Shown here: one piece after another, positions 1-6,120 of the stretch
How the letters are laid out: every line of letters starts with the position of its first letter
Numbering within the stretch: position 1 is the first letter of the stretch
Assembly (NCBI GenBank): GCA_913058555.1
Contig: CAJXRJ010000385.1
Coordinates: 1 to 7,288, forward strand
Source: an uncultured bacterium
GTDB lineage: Bacteria; Planctomycetota; UBA1135; GCA-002686595
Length of the DNA: 7,288 nt
Reading direction: 5' to 3'
Notes under the pieces: generated by a model
What the model saw: only the letters and a program-made list of their open reading frames with translations
What the model was told of the DNA's origin: nothing
Database searches by the model: none
Translations under genes and position numbers: made by a program

Positions 1-552
1 AGCCCTCAGCCCCGACGCACTTTCGCCGTCTTCGGGAATCATGACTACAAGGCCCGGCGGGAACCGGAAATGGCCTCGGCCCTCGCGGCGCCCCCAGGGA
101 ACCACGGGGGCCGCGATCCGAATGGGGTGGGGTGGCGCTTCCTACGGAACACTGGGCGCGTGCTGGATGTCGACGGTGCGACGGTGGGCTTTGCCGGTGT
201 CGAAGACCTCGAGGAGGGCAAGCGTGTTGACGTGGAGAGCGCGATGATCGGCATGGGGGAGTGCGATCTCTGCGTCGCGTTGACCCATGGCCACCAGGCG
301 GCGCCTCTTTTCGCGCGCCTCGGCGCCCATGCGGTCCTGTCCGGCCACAGCCACGGCACGCAGGTCGATCTTCCGTTCCTACGGGATTTCGGCCCCTCCC
401 ATCCTGGGCTGCGCGTACCCCTCGGGCGGGCGGTTCTGATCGTCAGCCGTGGGCTGGGCGTCATCGGGATTCCCCTGCGCGTTGGGGTCCCCGCCGAGCT
501 CGTGCGAATCACCTTCACGGGCCGAGGGCAGGCGCGGGACAAAGTGGAGTAA
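1..552 (+). CDS. Calcineurin-like metallophosphoesterase, 5'-truncated by window start
   Basis: The reading frame is open from base 1 and stops with TAA at 550-552, leaving the last 183 residues. Numbered from the first visible codon, residues 11-16 read FGNHDY, the metal-binding GNHD motif of calcineurin-like phosphoesterases. A GWRFLRN segment and a GFAGVEDL segment follow, as in the YkuE/YaeI-like branch of the family. Next come a conserved His in LTHGH (about residue 96) and the LSGHSHG motif (His 116 and 118). The end, VSRGLGVIGIPLRVG followed by PAELVRITF, is also typical of that branch. Members are two-metal phosphodiesterases or phosphatases; some act on UDP-2,3-diacylglucosamine in lipid A synthesis, but the substrate here cannot be read from the sequence. 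The first metal motif (DxH) and any membrane anchor would lie upstream of the window. The ATG at 70 is internal: starting there would delete GNHD. The next gene begins 12 bases after the stop. The family call is firm and the substrate is open. Confidence 0.9.
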   Translation, partial: SPQPRRTFAVFGNHDYKARREPEMASALAAPPGNHGGRDPNGVGWRFLRNTGRVLDVDGATVGFAGVEDLEEGKRVDVESAMIGMGECDLCVALTHGHQAAPLFARLGAHAVLSGHSHGTQVDLPFLRDFGPSHPGLRVPLGRAVLIVSRGLGVIGIPLRVGVPAELVRITFTGRGQARDKVE

Positions 553-564
553 CGTAGGCGCAGC

Positions 565-1455
565 ATGCAAGGAAGCCTGAAGCTCCACAGCGGCGTCCTC
601 TACGTTGGATGGCACGCGTTGACCGCTGAAGTCGCGTCATTCGATCTCGACGGGAGGCCGCTCGAGACGCGCTTTCGGTTCAAAGACGAGGCCATCGGCC
701 GTTCGAGCGTCGACGGCATCGATGTGGACGACGACCACCGGCTCTGGATCGCCGACGCCGCGGCGCGCAGGGTGCGGTGTTTCACGCTCTTCGGCCAAGA
801 GGTGGCGTCCGTTGGGGACGACGATCTGGAGCTGCCCGAGCGCGACGCCCACGGCTTCCTTGGGACGCCCGTGGACGTGCGTGTGTCGGGGAGCGATGAC
901 GATCAGATCCTGCTCGTGGCCTCGACCGGTGACCGCCGGCACGGGTTGCAGGTGCTGCACCTGGCGTCGGGGAAGGGGCGATCCGTGGCTCCGATGGGGG
1001 ATCCCGAAGGCCAGTACCATCGCATACGTGGCCTCGACTACCGGGCTGGGGAACTCGCCGTGTGCGAGGCGGGGGCAAATCGCGTTCAGGTCTTTGAGGG
1101 CGAGCCCGACGGGCGCCTTCGTTTTCGATTCGCGTTCCCGGTGGAGCCAGGCCTAGGGACCCCCGAGGCCGTTGCGGTCGTGGGGGACGGTCGGATTCTG
1201 GTGGCCACCCGCGGGGACCATTCGGGTCTTTATCTCTACGACGCGGCAGGGCGTCCGGTCGCTGCTCTCGCCACGGAGGGGGCGCGGGACGGGGCGCCCG
1301 AGGTGGACCAGCCCTCGGCCCTCGCCATCGAGGCCGGGGGCTCCGACCGCTACACCCGTGTCTGCGTCCTGGACCGGGAGGGCGAGCGCGTCCAGGTCCT
1401 GTCCTTGGACGGCCGCAGCTTCGGATCGTTCGTGGACTTCGGAATCGGGCTTTGA
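565..1455 (+). CDS. NHL-repeat-like beta-propeller protein
   Basis: The product has 296 residues. It shows repeated blades of the kind GIDVDDDHRLWIADAAARRVRCF (residues 51-73), RGLDYRAGELAVCEAGANRVQVF (155-177), EAVAVVGDGRILVATRGDHSGLYLYD (201-226) and SALAIEAGG...RVCVLDREGERVQVLSLDG (251-283). Each has the hydrophobic strand, then 'x-V-x-D/E-x-x-x-x-R-V-Q-V-F' and G-x-x pattern of NHL or six-bladed propellers. No signal peptide or membrane segment is visible, so a cytoplasmic location is inferred. The ATG at 565 is the first start after an in-frame TAA at 550-552, which fixes the N-terminus within four codons. The upstream sequence has no good Shine-Dalgarno match. Propellers of this type usually serve as binding platforms, and a few are enzymes; no catalytic motif is recognisable here. 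It sits 12 bases after the phosphoesterase and 55 bases before the large modular protein, probably in one operon. Confidence 0.85.
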   Translation: MQGSLKLHSGVLYVGWHALTAEVASFDLDGRPLETRFRFKDEAIGRSSVDGIDVDDDHRLWIADAAARRVRCFTLFGQEVASVGDDDLELPERDAHGFLGTPVDVRVSGSDDDQILLVASTGDRRHGLQVLHLASGKGRSVAPMGDPEGQYHRIRGLDYRAGELAVCEAGANRVQVFEGEPDGRLRFRFAFPVEPGLGTPEAVAVVGDGRILVATRGDHSGLYLYDAAGRPVAALATEGARDGAPEVDQPSALAIEAGGSDRYTRVCVLDREGERVQVLSLDGRSFGSFVDFGIGL

Positions 1456-1510
1456 TCGCTACCCTGATGGGCGTGCCCGGTTCCAACCCCGGCGCGCTCC
1501 CTGGCCTCCC

Positions 1511-4009
1511 TTGAAGAACCGTCTCCTCCTCACCGTCGCCGTCCTGCTGTTCCTGGGACTGGCCGTCCTCGGTTCAGGAATGTTCGGCGCCGATCAGCCG
1601 GGGCTCGGTGTGGAGTACGCGGGCGTTTCCGGAGCCCCTTCCGGGGGCTCGAGTGGCGCCGCCCTCGACGGTCCCACGGACCCGTCCAAGACCGGTCCGG
1701 ATCTACTGCCAGTGGCCGGCGTCGTGGATGGAGGCGAGGCCGGCCGTGAAGCTGCCCCGGCCAGCGCCGATCTTTCGGGCTGGGCCACCCTGCGAATCAG
1801 GGCCATCGACGGCCTCACGCGCGATGGCGTGACCGGGGCACGGATCCGGCGGGCGTCTTCTGCCGGAGTGAGATTCCGCGGGGACATCGCCTGCACGCCC
1901 AAGGAGACGGACGGGGAATACGAGCTTCGTTGGCGGGGGCCGGCGCTGCTCGACTTTGAGGTCGATGCGCCCGGCTTCTTGCGGGCGTCCGTGAACGCGA
2001 TCGCGGCGACGGCCTCCGAGGATGTTGCGCTGGTGGAGATGGTGCGGCCAGCGCGCCTGATCGTGCACGCCGATGGCTTCACCGCGACGGCGCCGGGCTC
2101 CGTCGAATTGTATCGAGGGAAGGACGCTCGGCGCGGGTCTCCGATGGAACGACAGCCCTGGAAGGGGAAGCGCTCGCTCGTCTTCGAAGAGCTGAGTCCA
2201 GGTACCGTCACCGTCGTGATGACCGTGGAGGGATGCCCACCCGGATCGGCGCCCGGCGTCGTTTTGATGGCGGGCAAGACGGCCGAGGTCACGGTCAGCG
2301 CCAGCCAGGGCGAATCCGTGCAAGGCATGGTCGTCGAGGCCAGCACCGAAGTCCCCCTGAGCGATGTCACGGTCCGGATCCGTCCCGAGGTCTCCGGGTT
2401 GTCGCAAGGCAACGAGCGTGCGCCATTCCCCGCCGCCACGACCGACCTATCGGGCCGTTTCTTGGTGAAGGGCATCCCGGTCGGTCGCGCCGTCGTGACC
2501 CTTGAAGGCCCGGGCGGCGCACGGGTTGAGCGGGAGATCGTGGTCCGCGAAGGAAGTGCCAGCCGCGAGATTCGGCTGCGCATGACTGGCACCGGGACCC
2601 TCTCCGGTCGAGTCCAGGGGAGTGGGGGATTCAGGCCCGGCGACGGGGTTCTCGTCGTCCCCAAGGGCGACGCGCGTTCGGTGATGGGGGCGCTGCTCAA
2701 CCCGAAGTCCGATTTGAGCAAGGCCCGCGGTACCTTTGCGGCACTTCAGCCGGATGGGTCATTCACGGCCGAATCTGTGCCCTGCAATCGACAGCTCCTT
2801 GCGCTTCATCGGGCGGAGGCAGGGATGATCTCCTTTGCCGACGTGACCGAGCCCCTGCAGCTGGGCGAGAGCAGGACCGGCGTCGTGCTCGAAGTTCAGG
2901 ACCGGCCCCGTCGCAACTTCCGGGTCGTCGACACTGCGGGGCGTCCCGTGGCGTCGATTGAAGTGGCGTTCGAGGAACGAATCTTCGGGGCGACCGGTTG
3001 GTCGGCTTGGGCGCACTTGGAGTCAGCCTCCGGAAGCTACACCTACGAAGGGAGGGTGCCGGAGGCGCGGCGCGTGCGCGTCCGCACCGAAGGTTATGCA
3101 CCCGTCGCGGCGCGATGGCGGGATGGCGAAGTGCCGACGTTCGAAATCCGGAAGGCCCGCTATGTCCCCTTCGTGGTCGTGGGCGAACACGGCCGTGCCC
3201 TACGCGGCGTACGGGTCAGCGCCGAATCGGTTCCTGAGGGCGCGGTCGAGCCTGGACGCAAAAAGCGCCGGGTGCGAATGCGGCGTGCGAACACGGATCG
3301 CTACGGGAGCGCGTCCATCGAGCTCGACCCGGGGATGACGTGGCGGGTCACGACTCTGCAGTCCGGTTATGAAATGGGGGGCCCGGTCCTCGTTCACGCG
3401 GACGATGGGGGGGAAGGGGCTACGCCGTTCCGGGTCGTCATGGAGACGAAGATCGAGCCGGAGCCGGCGACCGTGCGCGGTCGTTTGGTCCGAGCCGGCT
3501 CGGGTGCCACCATCGCTGACCTCGATTTTGTCGGTTTGCGGGGGGGGACATTCCGGGTCAACGGCCCCGAATTCGAGATCCGGGGCCTGCCCCCGGGGAA
3601 GACGACCATCACCGCCCGGAGTGGCGGCTTCGAATCTGTGCAGCTCCCGGTCCAGATCTTGCGGGCCGGAGAATCGGTGGACGTGGGAGTGATCTCCGTT
3701 CGCCCTGCCACACTTGTGGAGGTGACCGTCACGGATGCCGGGGGGAAGCGGGCCAAGGGGGCGAAGGTGTCGCTACATCGACTGCCTCCAGCCAAAGGCG
3801 GGCGCGCAGACCTGCCCCAGAAGGTGAGCATTCCAGAGGCGAAGGGGGCTCGGGGAGTCTTCCGAAGGTCGGGCGTGGGCCGGGCGAAGTGGCGACTTGT
3901 GGTCCAGCGAGGGAAGGGCCAGCGGGAGTCCCGCATCGTCTCACTTTCCGGGGCGCGCAAGCGCATTCAGGTCCGGCTCGGCCCAGGTAACGACAAGAAG
4001 GGCAAGTAG
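1511..4009 (+). CDS. Large membrane-anchored protein with tandem carboxypeptidase-regulatory-like beta domains
   Basis: The product has 832 residues if translation starts at TTG 1511, which places a hydrophobic segment (residues 5-24) directly at the N-terminus as a signal anchor or signal peptide. Residues 25-88 form a Gly/Ala/Ser/Pro-rich linker. About eight beta-rich modules follow, at roughly 90-178, 180-263, 266-357, 358-461, 466-548, 550-646, 648-731 and 732-822. The third (SVQGMVVEASTEVPLSDVTVRI ... TTDLSGRFLVKGIPVGRAVVTLEG) and seventh (ATVRGRLV ... FEIRGLPPGKTTITARSGGF) clearly match the CarboxypepD_reg-like, transthyretin-type pattern. The others are more divergent. There is no enzyme motif, so a structural, adhesive or ligand-binding role outside the cytoplasm is inferred. 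A basic patch at residues 583-592 stands out, and the C-terminus is Lys-rich. The frame is open back to 1172, but that part lies inside the propeller gene and reads as a shadow. ATG 1580 is the other possible start but would lose the anchor. No clear Shine-Dalgarno sequence precedes TTG 1511. Confidence 0.8.
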   Translation: MKNRLLLTVAVLLFLGLAVLGSGMFGADQPGLGVEYAGVSGAPSGGSSGAALDGPTDPSKTGPDLLPVAGVVDGGEAGREAAPASADLSGWATLRIRAIDGLTRDGVTGARIRRASSAGVRFRGDIACTPKETDGEYELRWRGPALLDFEVDAPGFLRASVNAIAATASEDVALVEMVRPARLIVHADGFTATAPGSVELYRGKDARRGSPMERQPWKGKRSLVFEELSPGTVTVVMTVEGCPPGSAPGVVLMAGKTAEVTVSASQGESVQGMVVEASTEVPLSDVTVRIRPEVSGLSQGNERAPFPAATTDLSGRFLVKGIPVGRAVVTLEGPGGARVEREIVVREGSASREIRLRMTGTGTLSGRVQGSGGFRPGDGVLVVPKGDARSVMGALLNPKSDLSKARGTFAALQPDGSFTAESVPCNRQLLALHRAEAGMISFADVTEPLQLGESRTGVVLEVQDRPRRNFRVVDTAGRPVASIEVAFEERIFGATGWSAWAHLESASGSYTYEGRVPEARRVRVRTEGYAPVAARWRDGEVPTFEIRKARYVPFVVVGEHGRALRGVRVSAESVPEGAVEPGRKKRRVRMRRANTDRYGSASIELDPGMTWRVTTLQSGYEMGGPVLVHADDGGEGATPFRVVMETKIEPEPATVRGRLVRAGSGATIADLDFVGLRGGTFRVNGPEFEIRGLPPGKTTITARSGGFESVQLPVQILRAGESVDVGVISVRPATLVEVTVTDAGGKRAKGAKVSLHRLPPAKGGRADLPQKVSIPEAKGARGVFRRSGVGRAKWRLVVQRGKGQRESRIVSLSGARKRIQVRLGPGNDKKGK

Positions 4010-4337
4010 CCGGCGAGGGTGCCCATCCGCGGGGTGTGGCTGGGTAGTGGCAATTGAGGCATGCCCTTGTCGTGGAGAGCGTGCGCGCCTGAAGTATTCT
4101 TCACGGGTGCGTCCTGCTGTCGCATGCCCGCCCCCGCTGGCCTATGGACCGGATTGAGAGTGGATCGGGCGCCAGGACCCTTGCGTCGCCGTCGAATTCC
4201 TGGGGAGGGATCGAACCGCATTTGTGTGCCCGTTCTTCCTACTTCCGGGGACCTAGCCTACTACTCTGGTGGGGACGAGCCCCCTGGGCCCTGACGTTGG
4301 CGGGCGGCCAACGCCCCATCGGACCGTTTCTTTCCCT
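4010..4337. other. Intergenic region without a recognisable gene
   Basis: These 328 bases separate the modular protein from the hydrolase. I see no convincing coding sequence: the short frames here lack domain-like composition and overlap each other. There is no tRNA-like cloverleaf. A short inverted repeat TGAAG-TATT-CTTCA lies at 4090-4103, and a stronger GC-rich hairpin at 4295-4313 is listed separately. The 8-mer GCATGCCC occurs twice, at 4059-4066 and 4122-4129, which may be chance. No pair of -35/-10 boxes is good enough to call, although the length and position make this the likely site of the hydrolase promoter. Confidence 0.6.
4295..4313 (+). promoter_or_regulatory. GC-rich hairpin in leader of the hydrolase gene
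   Basis: A perfect 7-bp inverted repeat, CGTTGGC (4295-4301) and GCCAACG (4307-4313), encloses the 5-base loop GGGCG. It ends 24 bases before the chosen ATG at 4338, and the intervening stretch is partly pyrimidine-rich (GTTTCTTTCCCT). It could act as an attenuator, a translation-control element or a weak terminator for the upstream operon. No T tract follows directly, so a classical intrinsic terminator is unlikely. The structure is seen directly; its function is inferred, and in GC-rich DNA such a repeat could be chance. Confidence 0.35.
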
Positions 4338-6008
4338 ATGCGATCACTCTTCGTAATCCTCTTGGCCGGTGCCATGACCCTGCTTGGGTCGACGGCCATG
4401 GGTGCATCGGCGACCATCCAGGGGAATAGCCGATCGCCGCAGGCGCCTTCCGCATCCGGGAAGGCCCAAGGTCCTTCGGCGGCGCGGGCCCCCAAGCTGG
4501 TGCGCCCCCAAGGGAAGGTGGCGGCGCCAATCCAGCGGCCCGCCGCAGCGGTGGCCCGGGCCCGTGCGGCCCGTCCGCCCGGTGGACAGGCTCGCTCGGG
4601 CGGCGCCTCGTTCCGGCGGATCCTCGGCTTCCCTCCGCTGGTCCCCGGCGGGCAGCAGGCGATTCCCATCACAACGAATCAGGCGACGATTGCCTGGATG
4701 CAGCGCGTCGCATCCCCAGCGGACAACGGGTTCAACTTGCCGTCGACGTTGACGGGCGGGTACGGCGAGGTCTTCAGCATCACGGTGGCTTCCACTGGGC
4801 TCACGGAGTTCTTTGCTCTGCTCGTTCCCGCAGTCCCCAGTGGGCAGCAGGCGCCGCTCGTCGTGGGGTTCCACGGGGCGAACACGACCTACCTCGACAT
4901 CACCCGGACAACGGAGCTGATCAACGAGGCTGCGGCCCGAAACTGGTTCTTCCTGGCGCCGATCCAACAGAGCGCCGTTGGCAATGGCCAGGTCCATTAC
5001 GGCAGCGTTCAGAGCCAGTTGCACGTGGAGGCGCTCTTGGAATTGCTCCTCAGGGCCTATCCCATCGATCTGGATCGAATCTACGGCGTCGGTTTCTCGA
5101 TGGGTGGGGGAGCGGCCTTGAGCTACGGCGCTCGCCATCGAAATCGGGAACTCGGGGCGTTTGCGGCGATCGTGAACCACACGGGCACCGTAGCGCTCTC
5201 GCACGTGTACGACTCGGAGCCATTGATCCGCCCGGAAATGGAGCTGCTCTTCGGTGGCCCGCCTCCAGCCTCACTCTTCGAATACCAGCGCAGCTCGGTC
5301 ATCGAAATGGACGCCTCCGGGCAGCTGCTGCCCCAGGGGCGGCATATGGCTGAGAACCTCGGCGCAGTGCCTACCCAGACCTGGTACGCGACGGACGACT
5401 CGCTGACCTACCTGCAGACCCAGTGTGTTGCCCTGGATGGCTTCTTCCAAGGCCTGCCTGGATCGTCCCACCGGTTGCTTCCCCGTCTTGCGGATCCCCA
5501 GTGCTTCACCAACAACCTCGGCGGGCATTGCTGGGCCACGCTGGATCCCGTTGCCGCCTACGACTGGTTGGAGTTGCAGTCCCTCGAATTGGACCCACCG
5601 TTCGGGTCGGTGCTTGCTGACCGTGGAGGCCAGTGGGGGCTCTACGACGTGACCCAGGGCCTTCCTGATCGATTCACGTCGTTTGGGTTCAACGTGGACC
5701 TGGCCCAGGGCGTGCTGACGCTTTCCGATCTCGAGAACGTCCGTACGATCAACGTGGACTTGGAAGAGCACGGCTTTCTGGCCTCGAGCCCGACCTCGAT
5801 CGTCGTGAATTCAGCCGATGGAACCGCCCATTCCATTGAGGTCCGCGGTCTCGCGGGGCGTCCCGCGGCCATGACGCGCAACGGCCTCGGAGCCCTCGAG
5901 TCCTGCGTGAGCGTCGCGTTGCCCACGTGGTGCTACGACGCGACGACGGGCACCCTGGTCATCGAAGAGCCCTTCGGCGCGCCGTCGAACTGGACGATCA
6001 TTCCTTAG
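4338..6008 (+). CDS. Secreted alpha/beta hydrolase (esterase/depolymerase-like) with unassigned C-terminal domain
   Basis: The product has 556 residues. Residues 1-25 form a signal peptide (MRSLF, a hydrophobic core, then AMGASA as a likely cleavage site), which is why ATG 4338 is preferred over the in-frame GTG at 4269. Residues 26-95 are an Ala/Pro/Arg/Gly-rich linker. The hydrolase core spans about 110-415. The oxyanion motif GFHG is at 177-180 and the nucleophile elbow GFSMGG at 252-257, with Ser254. Asp353 or Asp354 in WYATDD and His397 in GGHCW are the likely remaining triad members. This order and spacing fit polyhydroxybutyrate-depolymerase-like or carboxylesterase families acting on esters outside the cytoplasm; the substrate is not determined. 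Residues 417-556 form a beta-rich C-terminal domain I do not recognise. Five Cys (363, 389, 398, 523, 532) could form disulfides after export. No Shine-Dalgarno sequence is seen upstream; the leader is pyrimidine-rich. A strong hairpin follows 25 bases after the stop. Confidence 0.85.
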   Translation: MRSLFVILLAGAMTLLGSTAMGASATIQGNSRSPQAPSASGKAQGPSAARAPKLVRPQGKVAAPIQRPAAAVARARAARPPGGQARSGGASFRRILGFPPLVPGGQQAIPITTNQATIAWMQRVASPADNGFNLPSTLTGGYGEVFSITVASTGLTEFFALLVPAVPSGQQAPLVVGFHGANTTYLDITRTTELINEAAARNWFFLAPIQQSAVGNGQVHYGSVQSQLHVEALLELLLRAYPIDLDRIYGVGFSMGGGAALSYGARHRNRELGAFAAIVNHTGTVALSHVYDSEPLIRPEMELLFGGPPPASLFEYQRSSVIEMDASGQLLPQGRHMAENLGAVPTQTWYATDDSLTYLQTQCVALDGFFQGLPGSSHRLLPRLADPQCFTNNLGGHCWATLDPVAAYDWLELQSLELDPPFGSVLADRGGQWGLYDVTQGLPDRFTSFGFNVDLAQGVLTLSDLENVRTINVDLEEHGFLASSPTSIVVNSADGTAHSIEVRGLAGRPAAMTRNGLGALESCVSVALPTWCYDATTGTLVIEEPFGAPSNWTIIP

Positions 6009-6033
6009 CAGGATTCGTCAGCAGTCTTCGCTC

Positions 6034-6062
6034 GCGGCATCCCCCGCGGGGAAGGATGCCGC
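6034..6062. terminator. Strong hairpin between convergent genes, candidate bidirectional terminator
   Basis: A perfect 9-bp inverted repeat, GCGGCATCC (6034-6042) and GGATGCCGC (6054-6062), is extended by an inner CCC/GGG pairing (6043-6045 with 6049-6051) after a two-base bulge. It lies 25 bases after the hydrolase stop and 58 bases beyond the stop of the convergent TraB/GumN gene, so it could end transcripts from both sides. Neither strand has a T tract after the stem, so it is not a canonical intrinsic terminator. T-poor hairpin ends are common in GC-rich genomes. The structure is certain and the role inferred. Confidence 0.6.
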
Positions 6063-6120
6063 CATGGGTGGAGCGTTTCCGGGGGTCAATCGAGCATGAC
6101 CGCCGAGACTGCGGGCTGGC

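Noticed and set aside
782..1486. Antisense ORF of 234 codons opposite the propeller gene
   Set aside because: The translation is almost entirely Arg/Pro/Gly, typical of an off-frame reading of GC-rich DNA.
1172..1510. N-terminal extension of the modular protein into the propeller gene
   Set aside because: The extension is Arg/Ser/Pro-rich shadow sequence of the propeller frame and would bury the signal anchor inside the protein.
1594..2721. Long antisense ORF of 375 codons
   Set aside because: It runs opposite the modular protein gene and has Ser/Pro/Thr/Arg-rich low-complexity translation without domains; such shadows are common in GC-rich DNA.
4090..4103. Short inverted repeat TGAAG-TATT-CTTCA as a terminator
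   Set aside because: The stem has only five base pairs, no T tract follows, and it lies about 80 bases after the upstream stop; too weak to call.
4190..4235. tRNA-like fragment around GGGATCGAACCGC
   Set aside because: It resembles a T-loop complement by a few bases only; no acceptor, D or anticodon stems could be paired around it.
4061..4356. Small ORFs in the intergenic region
   Set aside because: They overlap one another in different frames, lack ribosome binding sites and domain-like composition, and one runs into the hydrolase gene.
4344..5204. Antisense ORF of 286 codons opposite the hydrolase gene
   Set aside because: The sense strand has a signal peptide and a catalytic triad; the antisense translation shows no recognisable domain.
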